Position numbers and translations under genes: made by a program. Shown here one piece after another: positions 25,477 to 36,049 of a DNA stretch of 64,000 bases; the first letter of the stretch is position 1, and each line of letters begins with the position of its first letter. The notes under the pieces were generated by a model. The model was not told the origin of the DNA, ran no database searches, and saw only the letters and a list, made by a program, of their open reading frames with translations. The stretch is from Lucifuga dentata (lineage: Eukaryota; Chordata; Actinopteri; Ophidiiformes; Bythitidae), in contig VXCM01001296.1 of the NCBI GenBank assembly GCA_014773175.1, forward strand, positions 1 through 64,000, written 5' to 3'.

Positions 25477-25740
25477 CTCGTTAAATCTGGGCTGAGTGGA
25501 GGGTTTGTTTGGTCCCGGTGCTCCGGTCCCGTCCTGCACAGCCCTCCGCCGGTAGACAGGCGCTCCTTTTGGAGTGCAGGAGCGGCTGTGAGGGTTTGTT
25601 ACCTCTGAGCTGCAGCAAGCCAGCAGGAGAGAGACAGAAAACAGGAGGATATGAGCAAAGCTGCCTTCAAAATAAAAGCAGTAGCTGCATGAACAAAGGC
25701 TCGAGAGAGAGCTGCCTGCACTGCACATGTTATTATATTA
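25477..25740 (-). other. Possible untranslated first exon (upstream of csgalnact1?)
   Basis: A GC-richer island in AT-rich DNA. On the minus strand it ends in a consensus donor (...TTTAACGAG then GTAAGT, 25471-25476). An 80-90-codon open frame runs through it, with a hydrophobic stretch HILLFSVSLLLACC that could also be read as a signal peptide. I recognise no protein family. Distance (~10 kb) and strand fit a 5' UTR exon of csgalnact1, but a separate small gene cannot be excluded. The 5' limit is a guess. Confidence 0.3.
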
Positions 25741-26225
25741 TTATATTGAGTAATTTATAAGTTTTGGGTGAATGATAAGTTCTGAACCTGATATATAAGG
25801 AAATGAGCAATATACAGTATATATATGCAATATAATTATAATTCCTTAGGTGTCACTGCATATCACATATATGTTGTTCTGAGGTGATTCTAGTTTATAC
25901 GTTATAGAGGTGGCCAAGTCTCTCTGAGTTGTACGATTATTATGAACTCATTGGCTGATATCTGTGTTTGTGGCTTTGAATCAGTTCAGCACTCTACTCA
26001 CTTAATTTAAAAGCTGGTTTCTGTAAACTTGAGATTAAAATCCTTCAACATTGTTAGCAGAAGTGTGTTGACTTCAAATGTGATTATAAAAAAAAAATAA
26101 ATAAATTCACACCTCAGAGTTAGATCTTTCACTGTTAGGTGCAAACTTTTTCAATTAACCATTCTTCATTGTATTACATACAATGAAGAATTAGGTTAGA
26201 AAACTCTTCTCAAAGGACCCCCCCC

Positions 26226-26226
<1 letters not shown>

Positions 26227-26257
<31 letters not shown>
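26227..26257. repeat. (AC)n microsatellite
   Basis: AC dinucleotide tract after a short C run. Confidence 0.95.
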
Positions 26258-26258
<1 letters not shown>

Positions 26259-27154
26259 ATCTCCAACTGAAAAACCTGCAACTTAAGCTCTTGCCTCATC
26301 AGTCCATGTGTCTCTCAAAAATCAAATTATGTCAATGGACACCCAAAGGTGTCAGAGCTTTTGATTCAGTTAACTTTAATCTGTTCATCATAGACATTCC
26401 AGACTGGTAAAATTGCAGATTTCTATATGTTAAATTATAGATTTCTATATGAAACCTATCAATTAACATTGCAAGAGATGGCAGTTGTGCATCTTATTTT
26501 GAAAGTTTGGAGCAGAAGTCGTGTTTGTTAATCTGGTGAACTTGATCGTGGATCCACTGGTCCACCCAGATCCACGCCTCCCTCCCTGCGCTCAAATAAA
26601 GACAGCCTTGTTAGTTGATTCAAGACGCCGTTACAGAATTAGGAAACACTACTGCCATTCATTCTAATGCCAGAAAGAGGTCCGGCTGACTCCAAATTTC
26701 AAGTCCACATAAAGATCCACCTTGATCCAGACTGACCTGATCGGTTATGCGGACTGGAGCCTGCAGCAGAAAGCGCTCCAAAAAAAGAGAGAGAATTTAT
26801 CACGTTCCCCTTATTTTTCCCTCTGGATTCCAATTTTAATATCTGCATTATTTTTACTCACATGATTTAATATTTCTCTTAGGTCTCCACCAGAAATGAT
26901 ATCACATTTTCCTGTGATATTTTAAATAACCCTCAGAAAAATTGTAAATCTAAATCCGAATGCTAAGGCAAAATCCATGTTTCTCTATATATAAGATTCA
27001 AAAGCATGAGGACAATTTTGACCAATCAAATGTGATTAAACAAGCCTAGCTTTTGTTAAACCCTTACTTCCATCAAAGGTGTGCATAAATTTGATATGCA
27101 CACACACACGCACACAGTTAAAGGGTAATGCAGTTGTCAGAAGTAAAGACTTAA

Positions 27155-27742
27155 AGGACCATACCAGTCATTTTGCATGTTTGAGCCTAATAGATTCAAT
27201 TTTCATACTCATAATGTTACTGATAATCATTTCCCAAAGCATTCTACTTGGAATGGTGAGTTAATTTTGTTTTTCTATCTTCCAGACCGCCATTGGTTTC
27301 AGTTCATTCTGGTATGCTATTAAAATTAACTTGTTGATACTTGAAACGCTCTTGGGATAGGTAATCCATCGTTGAGACGTGTATTCAGGATTTTTTTTTT
27401 TTTTTCAAAGTTTCATAATTTTAGTGTTTAAGGGTAGTAAAAAACATGGAGTGAATGTATGTCTCCACTGGGAAATATAGTCCCAAAAGAAGACCTGCGT
27501 TTATTGAAAAATCTAAACGAACATGACTTCATATGGCTGTGTAACTATTAGCAGACGAAACATTGATTTTTAGGGTGGGTGTATCACTTGGATATTTGAT
27601 TTTTGAAAGATTAAGAGATTTTGCAAAATATCAGGAAAGCTGAAATACGGTTTTATCCTTTGGGAAATGATTGTCAGCAACATAACATGTATGAAAATTG
27701 AATATAATAGGCTCAAACATGAAAAATAGTCGGTATGGTCCT
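27155..27742 (+). mobile_element. MITE copy D, ~590 bp, TTAA-flanked
   Basis: AGGACCATACC...GGTATGGTCCT with TTAA at 27151-27154 and 27743-27746. Same orientation as copies A and E and among the best-preserved copies. No open frame of note. Confidence 0.9.
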
Positions 27743-29237
27743 TTAATCATCATAGTGATACGAAGACAATAGATTGGAATAGTCAGAATGGTGAGGTATT
27801 TTATTGTGTCTGCAGGGATTCCCTTCACATTCTGAGGCCTAAATACCAGACTGTGATTCAAACCACAACACTTTGCTCAGTCATTCAAGCATTAAATTGA
27901 GTTGTAGGATGAGAAACCACATGCATCTTAAAGGTAACTCCTCCAAATTTATCCAAAAGCCACTTCCATGCTGTTTGAAGTTATGACTGTTTCAACTGCA
28001 TGAGCTCAAGTGAGTGAGGGTGTGTAACCTTGTCCTCAATGTGTATCAAAAACTAAACAATCATGTTTTAATATCCGAATACATGACAATAGCGACCCCA
28101 CATGGTAAACTCCATGACACTGCAGCAGTGGAGTAGCAATAATGGAAATCAGATGTAAAAAGTCCACTTTTTATTTAACATCATTCTACATATTCCATTT
28201 AAAAATGCAGTTTGTCATTTAATCAGTTTAGACTTCTTGTGAAACTTTAAAGAAGTTCCCAGAGAACTTCTTGCAGGCTTATTATTGTTAGGATGCCAGT
28301 TAGTTTCATTTGCATCATTTTGTTTCTTTTCATACTGTCTTGCATCATTTCATTCCTCAGCTGGTTAGTTCTAGGTAGATACTGTGTAAAGACCTCTGAG
28401 ACTTGTGATGAGGAGCATTATGAATGACCAGAAACTACCACTCCAAGCTAAATGTATTCCTGAATGAAACCTTTGCACATTAAATTTTGTGGCATTTGGT
28501 TTTGCACTGTGAAGACTTGAAGACCTGGAGTCAGTAGCCTGTGCAAAATCATGACCATCATGAATCTTTTTACGGATAAATGTTTTCAGCGATGTCAGTA
28601 TTCACAAGGGGAAAAGCCAATTAAGGAAGAAGGTGAATTGTGCTAGCATGTTGGAAACACTGTCCTGTGGGCTTTATGTGTCTTAATGAGACAAAGGGGA
28701 ATCGGTTTGTTTGTACATGGAAATACACAGAGGCTCTGAAAGATCATAATACAGTAAACCAAAGAAAAAAGACGACTGACGTCTGTGTCCAAAATCACAG
28801 AATAGTTTTTTAATGATAACCTATTTTACAAGTCATAAAAAAGAAAATATAAAAATATACAGGCAGCTCAAAATATAACTAGAAGTCACAGCTTTGGAAA
28901 GAATATAAGCTCTCTGGAAAGCTGAAACATAGCATACTGACCTGACATAGGCAAGGTTTAGCTGTATGGTTTAGCTGTGCATTTTAAATGAAAATCCTGA
29001 CTTCTATTCATGAATTATTCTCTTACTAAATGCGTTGCCACGTCTGCCATTTTTCACATTATTACAACAATGCCTGAGGTTTGCCTTGAATGCATAGGAT
29101 TTTTAATTAAGAGGAAGCAGCTACTGTAAAGTGCAAAAGGGGTTTGATTATAACGGTTTTGCTCAGCTCTGTGATATGGCTACAGTAGCTCTGCAACCAT
29201 GAGATAAAGCTGGATTGAGTTCTTTTTATGGTGTTTT

Positions 29238-29406
29238 CTAGCCCTTGAAGTTCTGGAAAATCTCTGCAGCATCCAACCAGGACCCGATGCAGGCCAGGCC
29301 TTTGTCCCGGATCTGTTTCCTTCCCTTGTCTGTGATCACATCACCATTCTCCTTCACTATCACCAGTTTGGGTACTGCTGTAATCTTGTAGCGCTGCTTT
29401 AACTCA
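29238..29406 (-). CDS. nxnl2: nxnl2 exon 2 (C-terminus and stop)
   Basis: Acceptor ...ccccaaacag after a CT-rich tract; 169 nt ending in TAG at 29238-29240. Confidence 0.94.
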
Positions 29407-30190
29407 CTGTTTGGGGAGGAGGGGGGAGAGAGAGAGAGAGAGATGAACATATACTTTAATACAAGTGTCATCTCTGCTGAATCTGCAAACTGTAGCTCTG
29501 GATTATAGGTCATATTTTCATGTTTTCAACATCCATATCCATGCATTTTGATTATGCATCAATCTTAAAGCCACTCTCAAACTTATCTATGAGGGCAGTT
29601 TGTCTGATCTGTAGTTAAACCTAATCCCTGACAGGGTCATCACCCCATAAGCATTTTACATAATCTGGAGTGCAGTCTATTAAAACCCCCTATAAGACTA
29701 TAAATGTGCGTTTTTGTTTGTTTTTTTTTTTAACATAATATACATTATGTACAATGACAAATCCTAAATAACTGTAATAAGTAATTTGGACATAACCAGC
29801 CTCTACATTTAGGAATATTAGACCTTATAGATCACCTGAGTAATATTCTAAGGAAAAAAATGGTAAATACTTTTCATTTCATACTTACTGTTTGTAATCA
29901 TCGGTCCATGGCAGTGCCAGCCAGTCTCCATGCATGTCATGATAGTATTCAACCATGTCATCTGTGGATTTATCAGAGGAAACAAAAACGATCTCAAACT
30001 GAGCGGGCGGTTCTCCTTCATCCACCAGTTCCGTGTAGAATTCACACAGGATGGGAGTAAAATCACGACAGGGTGGGCACCATCCTGCAGAAAAGTAGAT
30101 CCCGACCACTTTATTCCTCAGCGCCTCCTCAGGATCGACAAAATCCCCGTCTTTATTCACCAGAATCCGCCCGGAAAATACCTCCACCAT
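29238..30190 (-). CDS. nxnl2: Nucleoredoxin-like protein 2
   Basis: Thioredoxin-fold protein of the RdCVF family (rod-derived cone viability factor 2), linked to survival and redox protection of photoreceptors and olfactory neurons in mammals. Two exons, 29889-30190 and 29238-29406 (donor GTAAGT, phase 2), give 156 residues, the same length as I recall for human NXNL2. Seen: start MVEVFSGRILVNKDG, the redox centre GWCPPC (Cys38 and Cys41), RDFTPILCEFYTEL, FEIVFVSSD, the joined HELKQRYKITAVPKLVIV, and the C-terminus AAEIFQNFKG before TAG. The WCPPC motif is intact, whereas I recall mammalian NXNL2 as having a degenerate site. No signal peptide, so probably cytosolic. Head to head with gng10, about 1.35 kb apart. 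NXNL1 is a weaker alternative, because it is longer and the C-terminus differs. Confidence 0.95.
29889..30190 (-). CDS. nxnl2: nxnl2 exon 1 (WCPPC)
   Basis: 302 nt from ATG (30188-30190) to donor GTAAGT; ends within a His codon (CA|T). Confidence 0.95.
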
Positions 30191-30389
30191 GTCTGCTAAA
30201 ACTCCCAGACGCACTTCAGAGAACAAGTCTAGAAGGTTTTTGCTTTCAGCTTCGGTTTAGCTCATATTTTACGTTCAATTTCGACGCAAAGTTGTATTAA
30301 AAGTGCTGTTTCTACGTTCTGTTACTTTCCTGTAATGTTTACCTTTCTGCTAAAGCTACTTAAAGCCAATCCAGCTAATCGCCCACTGA

Positions 30390-30440
30390 CCAATCAGAGG
30401 ACACGTAAAGATGACGTTTCGTAATTCATTAGCCACGTGG
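30390..30440. promoter_or_regulatory. Promoter-like cluster upstream of nxnl2: CCAAT, TGACGT, CCACGTGG
   Basis: CCAATCAG (30390-30397), the CRE-like half site TGACGT (30412-30417) and the palindromic E-box CCACGTGG (30433-30440) fall within 51 bp, 200-250 bp upstream of the nxnl2 ATG. Motif matches only; activity is inferred. TAATC words nearby are weak photoreceptor homeobox candidates. Confidence 0.4.
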
Positions 30441-30508
30441 TTTCAGGAGGTACGATGCCTTCAAAGACCACTGTTAAACTCGTAATATCCAGAGGTACTA
30501 TGAAAAAT

Positions 30509-31214
30509 GTCTTCCTCGTCCTCCTGCTCCAAACCTTTTCTATTCCCTCTTCTCCTCCCTTTCCCCCCTTTTCCTTTGCTTCTTGTTCTCCTGCTTCCTC
30601 TTGTAATACTCCCTCTTCCCCTTCCTCTTGTTGTCCTCAGCCCTCATATACTCAACCTCCTTTCTCTTCCTCCAACTTTTCCTCCACCTCTCTCTTGGCC
30701 CCATCTCCTCTTGCTCCTCCTCATTCTTATTCTATTTCTTTCTCATGTCTTTCTCCCCCATTAACTTCTTTTAATCTCACTTGGTCTTCTCATCATTTTC
30801 ATCATCTCCCTCCCATCTTCCATCCTCCTCTCCCCCTCCCTAGTTGTCTTCCTTTTGTCCTCGTCCTCTATCTCTTCCCTTTTGTCTTACATGTCTCTCC
30901 TGTCCTTCATCCCCTCCCTCCACCTCCTTCATATTGTAGTGCCTTTTCCCTCTTGTCATCCATGTCCATCCTCTCTCTACCTCTCTCTTTTTCTGCCTCC
31001 ACATCCCTCTTGTCATCCTCATTCTCATTGTCATCCTCTCGCTTGGTCTCTTCTTTTTCCTTGTCCCTATTGTCCACCTCCTCGCTTTGCCTTCCTTCTC
31101 TTCAGCTTCCTACTCTTTTCTTGATCTGTTTCTACCTCTTTTGAATCTTCTACTTCTTTTCAGCCTTTTCTTTCTCTTTCCTACTTGTCATCCTCCTCCT
31201 CCTCCTCCCTCTTG
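30509..31214 (+). repeat. ~700-bp polypyrimidine tract between nxnl2 and gng10
   Basis: The plus strand is almost entirely C and T (CTTC, CTCC, TCTT words, no single period), with scattered A/G. The S/P/L-rich open frame of over 230 codons across it is a composition artefact. Such tracts can form triplex (H-DNA) structures. Confidence 0.85.
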
Positions 31215-31538
31215 CTGGAGGAGGAAAGGATCTAACTGTACTCATCAATGTCTCTTTAGATAAGAGTGCTAGCTGTGTATGATGCCTGTTTGTATTAGAA
31301 TATGGTTAAATCGCTGCAAATGCATAGAATGCCAGTTGAGTTTAAGCACTTCTAAGATGTGTGTGCTTCAAATTTCCTAGTTTCCTTAAGGGAAGTGAGC
31401 AAGGATGAAGCCATTTGGAATGAAACCTGGCCCGTCTCTGTGATCATTTGCCACCCATTAGTGGAGTCAACTGTTGTGTTAAAAGACTGAAGGGGATATA
31501 TCAAGGAGTTTTTCTCTCCCAAAACAACTTCCAATAAC

Positions 31539-31619
31539 ATGACGTCTAATTCCAATTTATCCAGTATGAGACGTGTGGTGGAACAGCTGAAGCTTGAGGC
31601 CAGTGTGGAAAGAATCAAG
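31539..31619 (+). CDS. gng10: gng10 exon 1
   Basis: 27 codons from ATG to ...SVERIK, donor GTAAAG. Confidence 0.95.
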
Positions 31620-32578
31620 GTAAAGAAAAGAAATATAAGAGAAGATGGAATAGTCTCCTATCTCTTTAATGACAATAAAGAACTTTATTTGAGAGAATGT
31701 TCAAATTGGTTAAATGTTGTGTTTGATGAGGAAATGAAACAAAATGGGAAAAAAAACCAATCAGCTACTTTGTTAGATTTAATATTATATACATTTTTAT
31801 GCTATTTGTTTAATAATTTAGTCACATTTATAATTTATCTATCTTATCCTCTTCAGTACAGTTTTTCATACTCTTGCATCATATTCCTGTTATGCTAGTT
31901 ATGCAAATTAGACCAGGACTATAGTGAATAATTAATTTCTTTCCCCATTATGTCCCATACATTGTGTTTTAACTGTTTATGGTAAATTGTACATTTAAAT
32001 CTCAATACAATATTGCATTGGTTTACAGTATACCGTATAACTAGGGTACAGTAGCTCATTTGTGTACCTTCTTTTATTAATTGCATTCTATATAATTCTA
32101 TATATTCTAATTCTACCAGCACAGCACCAGCATACTTGTTGTATTTACTAGTATACATAGTATTCCTGATTCTTTGTTATTGTTGTTTTTTTTAATATAT
32201 TAATATAATTTTTTTAACATTTAATATGCATCTATCTAAACCACATCATGTTGTGAATTTAGCAATGATGAAAAAAAGAGGTTGATATATCACAGATTAA
32301 AATCTTTGTCGACAATAACTTAATCACAATTTTAACACATTTTAGAGTTAAAGCCCAAATAAACCCTTGCAGGATATGAAGCTTTTCAAACTGTGAGAAA
32401 ATACACAATGTGCATTATTTGCATTTGTTTTAAAGAGTATTTTTGTTACCAGGTGTCTCAGGCTGCCGCAGAGCTCCAGCAGTACTGTCTGCAGAATGCA
32501 GGAAAGGACGCTCTGCTGGTCGGAGTGCCCACGGGCAGCAACCCCTTCAGAGAGCCGCGCTCCTGTGCTGTCCTATGA
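31539..32578 (+). CDS. gng10: Guanine nucleotide-binding protein gamma subunit 10
   Basis: Gamma subunit of heterotrimeric G proteins; it pairs with a beta subunit and is anchored to the plasma membrane by a prenyl group. Two exons, 31539-31619 and 32453-32578, joined in phase 0 (donor GTAAAG, acceptor tttgttaccag), give 68 residues, the human GNG10 length. Seen: a divergent N-terminus MTSNSN, then [26 protein letters not shown] and the conserved NPFREPRSC. The CaaX box is CAVL; the terminal Leu predicts geranylgeranylation. The DNAJC25 neighbour seen in mammals is not here. 3' UTR end unclear; ATTAAA at 32895-32900 is a candidate poly(A) signal. Confidence 0.96.
32453..32578 (+). CDS. gng10: gng10 exon 2 (CaaX box CAVL)
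   Basis: 41 codons plus TGA at 32576-32578; begins [12 protein letters not shown]. Confidence 0.96.
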   Translation: MSQAAAELQQYCLQNAGKDALLVGVPTGSNPFREPRSCAVL

Positions 32579-33706
32579 GGCTCCACTATCCAGAAGTCAC
32601 AGTCCAGAAAGGTATCGACGTTTATTTGTAAGTAATACCTGTTGTAGATCAAGTTTACTTATCTTGGAGAATTTCTGAAGGAGAATTAAAAGATTTGCAC
32701 TTTTTGCAGAAGAAGAAGGAGCAGACAGCATCACTTTCATGGAAGAACAGATTTCCTTCTTACAAATCTTGAGCCATTTAAAAACAAAAAAACCCAATAT
32801 TATATAAATTTAACCTTATGTTTTTGAATGTTTCTACATTGCTGTATAGCCATATAAGATGTTTTTTCTATTTTGTATTGGGGCTTTTAAACACATTAAA
32901 GGTCTTCCTGTTAACCAGAAACTTGATCTTAGTTGTTATTCCCATACATTTTTAAAGTTGTGTGTGTGTCGCCCAGTCCTGAAACACAGTGTTTAGACAG
33001 ATTATATGGATTAAACACAGCGGATGTTTATAGCTGGAGTCTAAATTGCCCCTTGCAATCTCAAAGCTCTGGAGCTTCCTGTTCAAACTAAGTCAGGATT
33101 TCAGGCACAGAGAGGAAACTGGCTCTTCCTGCTCAAAACTATAGAAGACGCTCAGCAGAGTTACATTCCACTCCGCATTTGGACTTTTATAGCTCTTTGA
33201 ATCAATCCACAGGCCCTAAACTGTGGAAAATTAGAAATAAAATATGAACCATCACCATTGATATGTAAATTAGATTAAAGGAATCATGTCATACATTTTC
33301 TTTAAGTGTGTTTAGTCTGTTTAGTCTGCAGCTTTTATTTTTCTTTATTTAAAATGCAAGTTGTATTTTAGAAAACTGAAGATGTGGACACTTGTCTCAG
33401 AAACAAAACAACCCAGATGAGCTATGCATGGCTCTGCTTTCTGCTCTGTCATTTCCCTTTCCTCTCTGTGCACTATTCTGGGACAAGTCTCAATAGTGTA
33501 GCAGTCTTCATCCCTCCTCTACTCACATCTTTTCCTAAAAATGAATCAGTGTGATGATGACTTTCTGATGCTCCTTGGGAATAAGCAGAAGCTAATTTAA
33601 TGTGATTTAAAGTGGAAATGAGTGCTAAGAATTTCTATTATCCCTGCTGTCAAAATAAGGCATCTGTCACAGAGAAAAAAAATGGATGGTTACGCTACCA
33701 GGGAAT

Positions 33707-33738
<32 letters not shown>

Positions 33739-34799
33739 CAGATAAAATAGGGTCATTTTAAAATGCCAGTTGTAGAAATTTTAAATCGTCAGTTTTCTCC
33801 AAGCCACAACCAGTCTGCAAATAGTAATTTAGTCCTGTAAAATGGATCTAAAAACACTTATTTTCATCAACTTTAGAATAGAAGCATAAATAATTGCATA
33901 CCTCCATGATTTTTTTTATATTTCATGCTGAACACCTGATATATTGTCACATTAGCAGAGATCTGGGTGGAGCTATGATCACTTTCCAATGACCACATAA
34001 CATTTTTGGGCATCATTTTGCCAATTAAAAAGCTTAAATGTTCACAATGATCCAGACCATCATTATATATCAGATCGTGTCCTTGTAAGACTGGTAATGT
34101 GGTTCAACTTACACCACATTAACAAAAGATACAGGCTGTTTTTTCATATGTTTTCATAGTTTTGACTCAAAAGGCCCAAGACATGTTTAAAAATGTTTCT
34201 GGAAGCCATTCTGAGTCCATCGATATGCCGTGATCTCCCACTTAGAAAATATTTCTGTTTCAGACTAAGGCTCAGATAAGATGCTATGTGTACAAGAACC
34301 AAAGTGCATCATCAGAACTTATTTCCCAAGCTATGTGTTGATGCTGTAGGGCAACAATTTATCATCCAAACATGTCATAGCAGTTAATAAACTCCACGGT
34401 GTAAGACAAGTTTGTAAAGCTTTAGGCCTGTGAAGAGATAAATAAAATAGATACAAACCAGAAAGAATTCCACATCTTACTGCCGTGTTTCTTAGTTTCC
34501 GATTTTGTCTTGTAACCTCTGCATATTCTCTTTCATGTTCAGTACAGCACAACAGAAAACATGAATGGATTAACTGGGTGTTTCTCATGCTGCGAACAAT
34601 CTCCTTTTGTTATTCCATTCTTGAGAAAGAAAAACTCAGGTATAAAGGCACAGTTGTATTTTGACGGGAATAACAGGTGAATTCCTGAATGGCGGGGTGT
34701 TCTCCTTTAAAGCTGTGGGAGGGCAGCAGGGAGGGTTGGGTTTCAGTGCCACCCCCTTCTAGTCTAACACACTCTTGTGCAGCGCAGTCAGGCACCTTG

Positions 34800-34834
<35 letters not shown>

Positions 34835-35026
34835 TATGTGCTCTGGTTGGATACCAAGCTATGAGCAACTATAAGCAACTATGAACTTCGCTGCTATGCA
34901 TGAAGGACCACAATATGATCTACAAGTGAAGAACTCAGCCTGGACCAATGGATGGTTGATGTCTGAGAAGAGGATTGATCCAATTTGACTTTTCTTACTG
35001 GATGAGAACTTTCATCAAGTTAGAAG
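32579..35026. other. gng10-btc intergenic interval
   Basis: AT-rich, with a poly-A run at 33709-33734 and a (GT)n tract at 34803-34830. It probably contains the gng10 3' UTR and the btc promoter and 5' UTR. No coding exon recognised. Confidence 0.6.
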
Positions 35027-35066
35027 ATGGCCAAGGTGTACAGATTCTATGTGGGGATAGTAACAG
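35027..35066 (+). CDS. btc: btc exon 1 (signal peptide start)
   Basis: ATG GCC AAG...; 40 nt, donor GTAAGA, phase 1. Chosen because it joins in frame to exon 2 and gives a hydrophobic leader; it is short, so less certain than the others. Confidence 0.75.
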
Positions 35067-35940
35067 GTAAGAATATTGCTGCTTTATCATTTTACTAGAA
35101 TCTTGTTGAAAGAAAAGGGCAGGTTTATGTTTTTGCTCATTATATAGTTTGGCAACCCATTGCAGATACATAAAGTTTATGTGTCCTTCAAAGTAAATGC
35201 TGCCAGCTTATTTTAAAGATATTACTCTCCTTGCTGTACCGTATTTGTAGACTTCAGTTTAATGTTTGAATGAAGAGCTCTTATGATCACGGATCGTTGT
35301 CAAAACACACATCCCCGGTGGCGTAAAAGTTGACAATCTGGTTCAGATAATAAGATCTGAAGGTTTACACAGCCTTTTACAATCTCTTCTGCAATAACAC
35401 TGCTCTGTGAGTGACATGAACAATTAACAAGCATGTGTGTGAGAGAAGTTGGTGTGAAAGTGTAACAGGAAATCACCACTCTCTCCTCTTCCTACCCTAT
35501 AAGGCTGGCTGGAATCGTGACTCAGCAGCTATTCTCCAATAACTCAGATTGTGATCATATTTTCCTGACACGGTCCATGAAGTCCTTTAGGCCAGTTTGT
35601 TGTGAGTGTTTGTGACATTGTGCGTGTGTTTGTGTATAATCAGCTTTGTTTGTGTTTCTGGCTACAGCTCTGGCCTTATGCAAATACTGCCTGACAGAGT
35701 GGAATGCCACTGACGAGTCTGCCAATCGAACTGTGTCCTCCTGTCATCACCATGGCAACGGAGACGATTGTACAGGTAGATATGCGTGGTGAGGAGGGGA
35801 GGGGCGGGTTCGTTTGTGGCGTCATAAATGGTTCCTTTGAAGTTTATAATGTGGAGATTTATGGATGAATGGATGAAGCGCAGATGTGAACACAGGCAGT
35901 ATTCACCAGGGTAAACAAATGAGAGAGAGAGAGAGACAGC

Positions 35941-35982
<42 letters not shown>

Positions 35983-36007
35983 TGGGACATTGTGGAGGAG
36001 GTGNAGC

Positions 36008-36049
<42 letters not shown>

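Larger units (their letters stand above)
15066..29237. other. ~14 kb upstream of csgalnact1, no recognised coding gene
   Basis: Contains two MITE copies, a 63-bp minisatellite, several microsatellites, an 80-bp N gap (18609-18688), single-N artefacts and one possible first exon near 25477-25740. Open frames here are short or made of simple repeats. Much of this may be the promoter and 5' UTR introns of csgalnact1, as in mammals. Confidence 0.6.

Noticed and set aside
30437..31144. Long open frame (235 codons) rich in S, P, L and F
   Set aside because: It lies entirely in the polypyrimidine tract; all three plus frames are open there because stop codons need purines. No domain or splice context.
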